Origin: Penium margaritaceum
Taxonomy: Eukaryota > Streptophyta > Zygnematophyceae > Desmidiales > Peniaceae
Assembly (NCBI GenBank): GCA_023375785.1
Contig: SZWC01008641.1
Span: forward strand, 42,591 to 73,728
DNA: 31,138 nucleotides
Direction: 5' to 3'
The position numbers and the translations under genes were made by a program. Below are positions 8,818 through 20,759 of the stretch, piece by piece (position 1 is the stretch's first letter; the number at the start of each line of letters is the position of its first letter). Under the pieces are notes generated by a model, which was not told the DNA's origin, did not search any database, and saw only the letters and a list, made by a program, of their open reading frames with translations.

Positions 8818-10523
8818 TACACACATACACACATACACACATACTCACACACACACACACACACACACACACGTACACACTCACACACATGCACATATAC
8901 AAACACACACATGCATAAACACACTTATACACACACACGCCCCGCCCCACCTGCACGCACGCACACACACACACACACACACACATACACACATACACAC
9001 ATACACACATACTCACACACACACACACACACACACACACGTACACACTCACACACATGCACATATACAAACACACACATGCATAAACACACTTATACAC
9101 ACACACGCCCCGCCCCACCTGCACGCACGCACACACACACACACACACACACATACACACATACACACATACACACATACTCACACACACACACACACAC
9201 ACACACACGTACACACTCACACACATGCACATATACAAACACACACATGCATAAACACACTTATACACACACACGCCCCGCCCCACCTGCACGCACGCAC
9301 ACACACACACACACACACACATACACACATACACACATACACACATACTCACACACACACACACACACACACACACGTACACACTCACACACATGCACAT
9401 ATACAAACACACACATGCATAAACACACTTATACACACACACGCCCCGCCCCACCTGCACGCACGCACACACACACACACACACACACATACACACATAC
9501 ACACATACACACATACTCACACACACACACACACACACACACACGTACACACTCACACACATGCACATATACAAACACACACATGCATAAACACACTTAT
9601 ACACACACACGCCCCGCCCCACCTGCACGCACGCACACACACACACACACACACACATACACACATACACACATACACACATACTCACACACACACACAC
9701 ACACACACACACGTACACACTCACACACATGCACATATACAAACACACACATGCATAAACACACTTATACACACACACGCCCCGCCCCACCTGCACGCAC
9801 GCACACACACACACACACACACACATACACACATACACACATACACACATACTCACACACACACACACACACACACACACGTACACACTCACACACATGC
9901 ACATATACAAACACACACATGCATAAACACACTTATACACACACACGCCCCGCCCCACCTGCACGCACGCACACACACACACACACACACACATACACAC
10001 ATACACACATACACACATACTCACACACACACACACACACACACACACGTACACACTCACACACATGCACATATACAAACACACACATGCATAAACACAC
10101 TTATACACACACACGCCCCGCCCCACCTGCACGCACGCACACACACACACACACACACACATACACACATACACACATACACACATACTCACACACACAC
10201 ACACACACACACACACGTACACACTCACACACATGCACATATACAAACACACACATGCATAAACACACTTATACACACACACGCCCCGCCCCACCTGCAC
10301 GCACGCACACACACACACACACACACACATACACACATACACACATACACACATACTCACACACACACACACACACACACACACGTACACACTCACACAC
10401 ATGCACATATACAAACACACACATGCATAAACACACTTATACACACACACGCCCCGCCCCACCTGCACGCACGCACACACACACACACACACACACATAC
10501 ACACATACACACATACACACATA

Positions 10524-10590
<67 letters not shown>

Positions 10591-10660
10591 ACACACACAC
10601 ATGACCACATACAAACACACACATGCATAAACACACTTATACAGACACAGGCCCCGCCCT
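8758..10660. repeat. 168-base AC-rich tandem array
   Basis: The landmark GCCCCGCCCCACCTGCACGC recurs at 8939, 9107, 9275, 9443, 9611, 9779, 9947, 10115, 10283 and 10451, exactly every 168 bases. The inner units appear identical by eye. Each unit combines long (AC)n runs, a CATACACA sub-repeat, an AT-containing core (CATGCACATATACAAAC) and a GC-rich spacer. The first and last units diverge (extra (AC)n, AGACACAGG). Because 168 is a multiple of three and AC runs contain no stops, both strands show very long open frames (8749-10851 plus; 8726-10636 minus). I regard these as spurious. Confidence 0.95.
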
Positions 10661-12700
10661 ACTGTCCAGTTATTTTTATAAAAATCACTATGGTTGCACT
10701 CCTTCATGCGCCACTGTTGTTGCGCGCTTCCACAATGCTTCCACTGGGGTGGGCGGAACCAGGAGCATTTGGAATCTATTCGATGGGCCATAAAATGTTT
10801 CCAGCAGCCAGCGGCAAACCGCAATCCACTGTCCAATTGTTTTCTTTTTAAATGCCTATGGTTGCACACCTTCATGTGCCCCTGTCGTTGAGCGCACCCA
10901 CAATGATTCCACTGGGTTTGACTGAACCAGGGGCATCTGGAAAGCAATCAACGGGCAGTAAATATTTTTTAGTCACCCTCGGCAAACCCGGATCCACTGG
11001 CCAATTGTTTTTAAAAAAATTCATATGGTTGCACACCTTCATGGGCCGCTGTTGTTGTGCAGACCCACAATGCTTCCGCTGGGGTAGGCGGAACCAGGGG
11101 CATTCGGAAACCAATTGACGGGCCGTAAAAATGTTTCAGTTGCCCTCGGCAAACCTTGATCCACTGTCCAATAATTTTCTTGACATGCCTATGGTTACAC
11201 ACCTTCATGCACCGCTGTCGTTGTGCGCACCCACAATGCTTCCGCTGGTTGAGGTGGAACCAGAGGCATTTTGAAACCAGATGATGGGCTGTAAAAATTT
11301 CCAGTCGCCCTCAGCAAACCCCTCTCCACTCTCCAATAACTTTATTTAAATGCCTATGGTTGCACACCTTCCTGCGCCCCTGTCGTTCTGGGTACCCACA
11401 ATGCTTCCTCTGGGGTGGGCGGAACCAGGGGCATTTGGAAACCAATGGACAGGCCATAAAATGTTTCCAATCACCCTCAGAAAACTCTGATCCACTGTCC
11501 AATAAGTTTCTTTAAATTTCTATGGTTGCATACCTTCATGCGCCGCTGTCGTTACATGCACCCACAATGCTTCCGCTGGGGTGGGCGGAACCAGGAGCAT
11601 TCGGAATTTAGTTGACGGGCCATAAAATGTTTCCAATTGCCCTATGCAAACCTTGATCCACTTTTCAATTGCTTTTATTAAAATTCCTATGGTTGCACAC
11701 CTTCATGCGCCGCTGTTGTTGCGAGCACCCACAATGCTTCCGCTGGGGTGGGCAAAACCTCAGGCATTCAGAAACCAATGGACGGGACATAAAACCTAGA
11801 TCCACTGTCTAATTGATCTTATTAAAATGCCTATGGTTGCACACCTTCATGCACCACTATAATTGTGCGCAACCACAATGCTTCCGCTTGGGTGGGCATA
11901 ACCATGGGCATTTGAAAACCAATCGACGAGCCATAAACGTTTTCCAGTCACCCTTGGCAAACCCCGATCCACTTTTCAATTGTTTTTATTAAAATGCGTA
12001 TGGTTGCACACCTTCATGCGCTGCTATCATTATGCGCACCCAGAATGCTTCCGCTGGGGTGGACGGAATCAGGGGCATTCAGAAAACAATCGACGGGCCG
12101 TAAAATGTTTCCTGTCACCCTCGGCAAACCCCGATCCACCATCCAATATTATTCTCAAAATGCCTACGGTTCCATACCTTCATGCACTGCTCTTGTTGCG
12201 CGCACCCACAATGCTTCCGCTAGGGTGGGCATAACCAGGGGCATTCAAAAACCAATCGGCGGGCTGTAAAATGTTTCCAGTAGCCCTCTGCAAACCCCAA
12301 TCCATTGTTCAATTGCTTTTATTAAAATTCCCATGGTTGCACACCTTAATGCGCCGTTGTCGTTGTGCGCACCCACAATGCTTCCGCTGGGGTGGCCGGA
12401 ACCAGGGGCATTTGGAAACCAATCGACAAGCCGTAAAATTTTTCCAGTCGCCCTCGGCGAACCCAATCCACTGTCCAATTGCTTTTATCAAAATACGTAT
12501 GGTTGCACACCTTCATGGGCCTCTTTTTTTCTGCGCAACCACAATACTTCCGCTGGGGTGGGCGGAACCAGGTGCATTCGGAAACCAATCTACGGGCCGG
12601 AAACGTTTTCCAGTAGCCCTTGGTACACCCTGATGCAATGTCCAATTGTGTTTATAAGAATGCCCATGGTTACACACATTCATGGGACGCTGTCGGTATG
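10661..12700. repeat. 166-base satellite array, about 13 units
   Basis: The landmark ATGGTTGCACACCTTCATG, with variants, starts at 10690, 10858, 11025, 11191, 11356, 11522, 11689, 11833, 12000, 12166, 12333, 12499 and 12666. Spacing is 165-168 bases, except one 144-base unit (11689-11833). Other conserved blocks are CACAATGCTTCCGCTGGGGT, GGAACCAGGGGCATT, CGACGGGCCGTAAAATGTTT and GATCCACTGTCCAATTG. Units differ noticeably, so the array is older than the AC-rich one beside it. Since 166 is not a multiple of three, the open frames here (for example 12271-12633) are not a repeat protein. Confidence 0.93.
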
Positions 12701-12739
12701 AGCTTTATGACCCTCTCACCTCCATCGCTCCTTCAGTCC

Positions 12740-13110
12740 CGTATGGTATCAGAATTGCGTGCTGTAAATTGCGTCGCAGAGCATTTTCCATGCTCTACAT
12801 CTTGGTGCATTTATCTTGTCATTATCTCAAGCGGTGTCCCCGTGACACATCCGGCTGTGGGTGTGCATGCCGCTTCTCCCCCCACTCACTCACCCCCCAC
12901 TGCTGAAGTATTGTCTGCGGTACACTGTGGTGTCGGAATCGTTTGCCGTTAATTGCGTTGCATAGTGCTCTATGTGCCCTACTTCCTGGTGCATTCGCCT
13001 TGTCCTTATCCTGAATGTTGTCCTCATTACGCATCGGGCTGTGGGTGGACCCGCTATAGCCCCATATTCCCCCTCAACCCCAGTACGAAGATACCATGTA
13101 GGATCATTAC
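12740..13110. repeat. Two decayed units of about 184 bases
   Basis: The block near 12767 (AATTGCGTCGCAGAGC, TCTACATCTTGGTGCATT, CGGCTGTGGGTG, CCCCCACTC) recurs about 184 bases later near 12951 (AATTGCGTTGCATAGTGC, CCTACTTCCTGGTGCATT, GGGCTGTGGGTG, ATTCCCCCTC). This is a diverged direct duplicate that follows straight on from the 166-base satellite but is unrelated to it by eye. Confidence 0.65.
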
Positions 13111-14799
13111 CAAAACCATGAATACTTCATGGTCTTGTTTTGAACAAGAATGGTATTTCATTAAAAGAATGTTTCACTTCATTACTATGTACAGGTTTGA
13201 AAGATCAGTGCTGTTGTCTACAGGATTCATTTTCTCTTTCTCATTTTGTTCCATACGCAAGCCGTATGTCATAAAGCAATGCTGTTTATTACAGGGGAGG
13301 GATTTCTTCATGTTGAAAGCATCGATCCTCCCTCGATCATTACAAGACGACGTTCATTACACAAACAACTTTTGTTGTGTACAAAACTTTGTGATCCGAT
13401 CTCGTCGACAACATCGTCACCCCATCTTGTTGACAACGTCGTCACCGCATCCAAAAACAAACCTAGTGCCATCAAAATTTGCGCTTTAGAAAAAATCGGG
13501 TGCATGTAGCACGTGGCTAGATTGCTTGCTAATTAATACATTCACCTGCGACCCGGCCGCCCGGGCCATAGGGCTTTGACGGGTGGCAGATGGTGGTACT
13601 TATACACAGTATCCCATACTCGATATCTCCCAACTAGAGGTCTTCTCCTCTACAACCTGCGGATCGGAAGTCTTTCATGAGTCACGGCCAACCAGTTGAA
13701 TGTAGTGCCCCTCTGTTCCTCTCAGAGACGCATCAGCGTGAATAACGCTTGGAATGTGAGCCCGCAGAATAAAGGCCAACGTCTGCACACAGACATGAAG
13801 TGTGTAAACATGTGGCAAACCTGCAATTTTTGTCCGCAACTGACAGTCTGCTTGCCAATGACCGCTTGTCTTGAAATAACCTTGAGCTATTAATGATTAC
13901 GGCCGCATAAAGTTTGGGAAAAATTTCAAAACATGGTCCCCGTTAGAATTTCTACCAACAACGAGAATGTGTTCAAGTTTTCTAAACATTCACAGAATTG
14001 CAACAAATAACGTCGCACTATTGCAATGCAAACCAGTCGTGTCAAGTGCAAACAGCATGCTAACAAAGTAAAATGTCATCATACGTTAACCATTTGTCAC
14101 ATTGAATAAAAAAGAGGGTATGCTATCATGGACGTGGTTCTCTTGAATGTTGTGAAACCAACATAAGGTAAGGTTTGAGTTCATCGATCTCAAAACACGG
14201 ATGAGAGCAAGTGAATGGCCTCATTTATGCGTAAACCATGACCTATGATGTCTCCGAAAAGTCAAATTTTGTACTCCATGTGCTTTTGCAAATAGTACCA
14301 TTAGAATACTTAAATCCATCCGCGTAGATGGTGAGGCACATACCAAACTGCGATTCATTTACATCGTGGTATTTCAAACAGCAGAACACTTTCACTACAT
14401 GATGTACATAAATGTAGCAACACTGGCATAAAGTAGAAATCAACATCACTCCAAGAAATCTTACAAGATAGTTCCCCTAAAAAAAAGGTATGAATTTCAA
14501 ATTAAAAAAAGAGGAATCCTATGCTGGCCCAAGTTTTAAGAATTGTAACCATGTTTCATCAAGAGCATACATTGGCCAATTCCATTTCCAATGTCATAAG
14601 AATAAATAGGACCCCATTTACTGTCATCATAGCGGAAAAAAAACCTCATATGAATACCGAATTGTTTTTTTCGACAGGAAAGGCATGTCATTACGTTGTG
14701 AGTAAAAATTTGGAAATGATTGTTTTCATCCTGATAAGCATTTCTTTGTTGAAAATAGGCATATTTGTTTCATAATCGTTAGAAAAGGAGTAGTATTGA
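13111..14799. other. No supported gene
   Basis: Only short open stretches occur here and none has recognisable protein character. Small features are a near-palindrome at about 13360-13380 (CACAAACAACTTTTGTTGTG), a 25-base direct repeat at about 13402-13452 (GACAAC-TCGTCACC-CATC) and a GC palindrome GCCCGGGC near 13559. From about 14000 the DNA becomes AT-rich. Confidence 0.5.
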
Positions 14800-16860
14800 T
14801 TGATTTGTGCTTACAAGATCCTCGTTGGATACGCCGAATATGGGCATGCCATTGCATTTGCTACAAAGTCAGTCTAAAATGAATGTGGTTGGGACCAATA
14901 GCATCTGTAACATACAGAGGTTGATTTAGTGTGTGGTAAACCCCTTCCATTGCAAAAACGATTAAGAGTGTTATCTTAATGAATCTCAAATTGTGCCATG
15001 TCACACCCCTCACATAAAAGGAATGTGAGCAATAACCCGAGCAAGCGTGACACCTGGAGGAGATGGATAAAGTAAATTATGCAAATAAAGTCTCGCATTT
15101 CATCATGTTTTGTACCATGTCTATGTACAATAACAGGTGCAATTATTCCATAACTTGTGAAACGTTTACTGACGATATCATGGTACGAATGAATTGCCAC
15201 GTAAGTCATGTCCATATGGCACTTCCTCCATAATCAAGATTTGTGGCTACAAATGATGGTAGACCTAGGGAAAGTAAGTTAATTCAATTAGTTCTCAATG
15301 ACTAATGAGTTATTGATGCCAATTTTTAATCTGCTCGTGACTACAAGAATCATAAGTGTAAAAAAGAATTATTTAATGAATGTTGTAAACCTCTTTGTTG
15401 TTATCGAATCGAAAAGTGTCATCGCATTTCTTACCAAGTGGATGCCATGGCACATTCCTCTCTAGATTATAACACATGTAAATCTCGTAAGTGTCACACC
15501 GGTTGAAGATGAGTTTGGTATGCAAATCCAAGAATGCCTCACAACTCATCACATTATCTATAAGTAGATGTTTGGTAAAAGTTAAGATTGTTTTCCATCT
15601 TCCGTTAAGAATCATGTACGGACTATGCTAGGCATGTACCACCACATAAGTCATGTTGATATACCAAATGACGGAGGTCAGCCAAGATCGTAGGTTGTAA
15701 ATCATAAGAACTAACTTTAGATAAAAAATTTATCCATTTCATTCTCCACAACTAACGAGTCATTGACATCAAATCTTAGTGTGGTTGAGACAAAAACAAT
15801 CTCTCATCTGTACACAATTTGCATAATGAGCATTGTAAACCTCTTCATTGCTATGGAAAAAAATGTAACATTGTGTTTTTTACCAAATGGATGCAACAAC
15901 ACATTGCTCTACTAAATTGAATGTGATGATCAACCCTCACACTTGTGGCGCAAGGTGAAGATGAGTTTGGTTACAAATAGGCAACAATGCATGGCATCTT
16001 ATCATGTTATCCAACATGAAGATGCTGAGTCAATGTGGAGGTTAGCTATTAATGTGACGCCAAGTGGAAATGGGTTTGGTACATAACAATATCCTTGGTA
16101 TTTATTTCATCCTGTTGTGTTCTTCGCGCATGTACAGTTAAAGTTAACATTGTTTCCCAGAATTCATAAAAAATCATGCTTACATTTTGTTACTCATGTT
16201 ATGCCAAGTATTTCATGCGGATATGCCAATTCCCCCAAAGCGGAGGTGAAATGAGAATTCAGGTTATGAATGATCGTGAACTCATGGAGTAAAACTTGAA
16301 ACACGTCGTTGAAAGCAACTGTTTAATGTAATGAAATGACAAAACCCTTCATCACTACAACAATAAAGACGTTCATTGCATTTGCAAGATATTGGATTTC
16401 ATGACACATCACTCTCTTGATTGGAATATAGAGGAAAACTGATAAAGTTATGACTTTGGGTACAGATGGGTGTGTTATAGAATGCCAACTATGCGTGGTG
16501 TCTCAACACATTCTCTACTAAGTGCATTCTTACTCAAATGTTACATTATTTCTTGAATTCCATCATCAATCGTGCTTTCACTCTGGTACGGTTGTACTTC
16601 CACGTAAGTCATGTTGNNNNNNNNNNNNNNNNNNNNNNNNNNNNNNNNNNNNNNNNNNNNNNNNNNNNNNNNNNNNNNNNNNNNNNNNNNNNNNNNTTAC
16701 ATTATTTCTTGAATTCCATCATCAATCGTGCTTTCACTCTGGTACGGTTGTACTTCCACGTAAGTCATGTTGTCATTTCAATTCCTTACTAACTGTGGTG
16801 AGTCAGGAATTCAGGCAACTAGATAGTGCAAAGCTGTGGACATGAATTTGACCAATCAGA
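14800..16860. repeat. Degenerate tandem array, unit about 450 bases
   Basis: Several landmarks recur in the same order. GTAAACC(C)CTTC/TTTG...TTG lies near 14937, 15388 and 15832, with a weaker match near 16340. GAAGATGAGTTTGGTA lies near 15508 and 15957, with a related block near 16067. CCACGTAAGTCATGT lies near 15197, 15639 and 16600, with a weaker copy near 16200. Intervals are about 440-510 bases. Units are much diverged with indels. No coding potential is seen. Confidence 0.65.
16617..16696. other. 80-N assembly gap
   Basis: Eighty N bases. The 76 bases before the gap (16541-16616) are repeated identically directly after it (16697-16772), so the two contig ends overlap and were not merged. 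The frames that read across this gap are meaningless. Confidence 0.98.
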
Positions 16861-17789
16861 TGAAAGCGACTGGTGAGTGAAGGTGTGTCCGATAATGACC
16901 ATCGTGGACAATTAGATGTCTTGCATTGATGTGTGTCTGATCATACTAACTAAAAGGTCAAATGTCATTTAAGAATTGAATCATTTTCCAAGTTCCATAC
17001 ATTTGTGTTGACATCTTGCGATGCTTGTGTCACTACTCAAAATATATTCACATTTGGATTCTTCTCTACTTGCTTTGAACTAGAATTCAACTGAAAATCC
17101 ATGGCAGATGAATACACTACAGTTGATCTATATAAATGAATATTGGACATGCATGCTTTTGCAAAGCATATCAGTATGCATATTGATCCGCCACATCAAC
17201 AAAAAACATCGTGCATTATTGATGATTCATTATGAAGAACGAACCATGTAGATACGCGCAGCCACTCCTAGGCATTGAAAAATCCCACAATGCAATTTTA
17301 TCAATATGATTTATTGCATGAATTTTCAAGTACACGTCAAACTTCAATAATCCGATGATGATTTGTGCATGCATGTGTGTGGCATTTTGAACAAGACTCA
17401 CTCCCTTTTTATGCATTCAATAGGAGGTGAGTTTATGAATGTATACACTGACACAAGGAGTCCCTCATCCCGTATGCAATTTGCTATCATCACTAGTAGT
17501 GAAAAATGACAGTGCTCTAACCACCATTGATTACCAATGAAAGGGAACAAACAAAACAATGTCAAATATAATGTAGATCATGTGGCAAAACAACATGGCT
17601 TTCATGATTGAAGTTACATACTCTTTGCATCGCTCTGTAATTCTACAAATCCTTGAATACCTATGAAATCATCCCAATATGCTAATGGTTTAGGTAACAA
17701 GATGATGTTTTCTACACATCCCTCACTCCATCCACTGGCTGAGTTGAGTTAGTATGATCACAATACTTCATGCTAGCAGTCGTCCTCCT
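16861..17789. other. No supported gene
   Basis: AT-rich non-coding sequence. I see no repeat array, conserved protein segment or RNA gene here. The longest frame (17216-17416, minus) has no recognisable character. Confidence 0.45.
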
Positions 17790-17929
17790 CTAGATAGCAA
17801 AGAATACAAAACTTCTCACGTCTGCTGCACGGTAATGGTGTGCAAATGGAGAACCATTTGAACAATGAGATCCTTGCCATGGAGACGAGGAACAATACAA
17901 ATGTGTTGCGTAACTTGTTTCCGGGTTAG

Positions 17930-18260
17930 TAGTGACCACCTCATGTAGAACGGTTGTAACAACAAGTAGTACAGGAATAGCAATACAACGTTGCACAAAA
18001 CAATTTTGCACGGCAACATCCCTTTGCATTTTAGCATTGGCATATTGTGCACTAGTAATGATAGCAATATGAGTAGCCAAATAGCTTGCACAACTAGTGC
18101 TACAGTAGCAACCGCTAAATCAGGCACACGCTGAACAACAGCAAGAAGAGCTATATTAGAAGAAAAAAACAAATTAGCAATAGTCAGAAAATCAGAAGGG
18201 ACAACAACCAGTATTACAACAACAATAGCAACCAGCATATAAGGAGAGAAATAAACACCG
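17930..18260. repeat. Second, eroded triplet-like tract
   Basis: The plus strand is rich in ACAACA, GCAATA, AGTAGCAAC and GCAAGAGCACC-like triplets, resembling the tract at 230-1610 but more decayed and less GC-rich. The minus strand is open for 170 codons (18328-17816) with a very hydrophobic middle, as expected when such a tract is read in reverse. A membrane protein is conceivable, but composition alone explains the frame. Confidence 0.45.
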
Positions 18261-18632
18261 CAAGAGCACCAACATGTGCTGGAACAACCAGACAATATCT
18301 TTGAAATACAAAGGAAGGCATTTCCCATCTTTCCAAATGGATTACAAGTCTAAGATGCAATTGGTGAGGTTTTCCATTGCACTAAGGACTTCCATTTGAG
18401 GGAAAATGAAAACAGCTCAATTAGTAACACCATGATTATGACTTCAGATTGACAAGAACGAATGTTTGCTTAGCGAGGTGAGGATGATCACAATCAAAAC
18501 GGTCATGTAGAAGTTGCTTGTTTGAGATAAATTCATGATCCCTCTGAAAATGATAGATGAATATGTTCAAAGTGAGAATCCAACCATGTGCCAAAGTTAG
18601 AATTCATTTCTTGATGAAGTTACAACTACTTC

Positions 18633-18923
18633 TCAAGTACAGTAGTCACTTTGTAGTGGATCATTGTTGATAGTAACTTTAAGTAGAAAAATGAGAGTTG
18701 CCAAGTCACCTGCGCTACACAAGATCAATTTCTCCTTAAGAACTTGTACATCTTCCTTTGTTACAATACCCCTCTTGTGTTTCTGCATGCCAAGGTTAAT
18801 AAAGAATCTTCTTAATCTTGAGGTCAAGTACATGTATTTTTGAATATGTTTCCGTAGAGCATTCATAAGAAAAAAATGCAACAAAATCAAATGACCTTCT
18901 CCAATATCGGCATGATGCATCAT
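18633..18923 (-). pseudogene. Possible remnant of KDZ pre-core region
   Basis: A 96-codon frame rich in Leu, Lys and Ile, beginning MMHHADIGEGHL. The segment NALRKHI...DLATLIFLL has a weak, spaced resemblance to NALRDHM...DPLVTLLHRL of the KDZ exon at 4751-4995. It lies on the same strand and in the right order after the decayed copy at 19440-20730. The resemblance is too weak to be secure, so it may equally be an unrelated chance frame. Confidence 0.25.
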
Positions 18924-19439
18924 TCATGCTATTCAATTGCAAACCAAGTCATCTACATATTGTCCATACACTAAGAAACATGTCCCAAATCCATCAACGT
19001 CTATGAACCAGATACATGCATGCATGGCCTGCACAAGCGTGGTTATGCATGGGAGTAAAACTTAACAGAACCATGTGTTGCCATATGTGAATATTCATTG
19101 CAAGCCAAGTTCAAGACCCAAAGCAGCACTCCATGGGTGAACGTTTTTCAGGAATTGACGATGGATACCACAACATCACAGCCATTTATGATAATGAAAG
19201 ATCATGACACTGTAGAAGTGACAAAATACATGCCTCTTTCATTTCATGGCTTATGTCATACACTTTGATCTGTTTTGTTGGACTAAAAAATACAACAGAT
19301 GTTAGAGTGCTGCAATTGCAATGCTTACAAGGAAACATCGATAGAATAACTAATCATTACCAAACACACACCTTCCGCCATTCCTCACGGCATGAATAGT
19401 CTTATTGCTTTTCTGTCGGATGTTTTACGTTGAAGTGGG

Positions 19440-20730
19440 ATTAAAACAAATTGGCAGCCCATTTGGGTAAATCCCTCACATACAATGCTGGCTTGGATAC
19501 AGACTTAGATAAACATCAATATTATAGAATGAGGAAACCGTGTGCCAGTCACAAGGGATTTTCATTTTGAGATACACATACATGGTACGCAAGGAGGGTC
19601 TGCAATGCTAGTAGATTTCAAGGTATGTAAAGCTCTCTCTCAGCCAACTGCATGTGCAAACATGTTTCGCATACTTCTACACATGCATAAGTGTAAGTCA
19701 CACCACCCTCCCACAGAAACCACACGTATTCCAGCATGGCATATTGTCTTGCAAGACTTGGCACTGGCAGATATGGCCGCATAATATACTTGCATTCATT
19801 GTCAAAATATGGTAGATTTGCATTTTAACCTTTGATCCTTGCAACAAATTTGGACGCATGAACATCATCAAATAGTTTGAAAAAACATGCGAATGGAGTT
19901 ACATAGTTTTCTTCTGTAGGTTGGGTGCATTACGCCACATTGTGCTAAGTTTCAAATGATTTTCCTCACAGGTGTAGAGTTGAAGACTCTTCAATAATCT
20001 CACTCCATGTCTGCGTTGTTTATGTAATGACATGGAAAAACCTACACATAACTTCTTTCCATGCAGATTTTTTTTATGAAATATCATCCCTAAAGTAAAG
20101 GAACGTATGATTAGAGGTACTCAACTAGGCCCAAGTGATAAAGGTATGTTGACAAAGAGCCATCATGTGGAAAGGATGATTTGATGTCATTGAAATTCTA
20201 GTCTACGAGGGAATTCCCAAGCTTCTTTGTCATCATCCTTATCATCTGCTTTAATGGTACTAAAAATGTTTTTTCCCTTGAACTTCTTCCAACTGCAGAC
20301 TGGTTGGCTCAGGGCTGGACTACTGTTTGTTCCCCTTCATTGGGTTGCTCCTTTGTTGCAGGTTCTCCATTTGCTGCAAAATGTTGAAATCACATTGCTA
20401 GCTCAAGAGAATTAGGAACAAGGAAAGGATGAACCCTAGAGTTCAATGCAACATCTATGGGAGGTGGTCATGAAGTTGATGTTGATAGGTTTTGAGTGTT
20501 CAATTCATCAAATTTCTTAATAGTTTCAGGAATTGGTATAGGAAATTTGCATCACTCAATGATTGTTCCACATTCAGCTGATAGTGTGGAAGGTATGCTT
20601 TCTTGGGCCTGGTGTCCAAGTTTTTTCTCTTCATCTTGAAAGAAAACTCTTCAAAACTTGGCACATCCAGTTTTAGTCGCGCAAGTATGCACAAAACATA
20701 CAAAGCTGTCTTAGCTAAGAATAGCATAAC
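19440..20730 (-). pseudogene. Second KDZ transposase copy, heavily decayed
   Basis: Several minus-strand segments align in order with the copy at 3659-7414. ARLKLDVPSFEEF at about 20690-20620 matches VFKLVVPKFEALF. YTCEENHLK near 19970 matches YVFEERNLN. FDDVHASKFVARIKG at about 19885-19830 matches VEDPHAANFVTIIG. QYAMLEYVWFLWEGG and CLHMQLAEREL at about 19750-19630 match QYAMPVHAWMEWEGG and CVHMQWAEREL. SSFYNIDVYLSLY near 19530-19490 matches KSFQRIDVYPSL. Stops and frame changes are frequent. The segment holding the SWIM-like motif is missing between the last two blocks. It is a dead relative, not a recent duplicate. Confidence 0.75.
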
Positions 20731-20759
20731 TCAAGCAACATTAATGTAAGAGCTTAAAA

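Noticed and set aside
8749..10851. A 700-codon open frame (and 636 codons opposite) as a giant repeat protein
   Set aside because: The frame is explained wholly by the stop-free 168-base AC-rich unit being a multiple of three; both strands are equally open.
12271..12633. A 120-codon frame in the 166-base satellite
   Set aside because: The unit length is not a multiple of three, so neighbouring units fall in different frames and no repeat protein results.
8758..12700. CRISPR-like regular spacing
   Set aside because: The units are contiguous tandem copies with no unique spacers, and the window is eukaryotic.
12744..12756. Primer-binding site (TGGTATCAGA matches the start of the Met-tRNA type)
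   Set aside because: Only about ten bases match, with no LTR end before it and no retroelement sequence after it.
16522..16845. Open frame running through the N gap with a repeated peptide
   Set aside because: The peptide repeat is the assembly duplication and the middle is undefined sequence.
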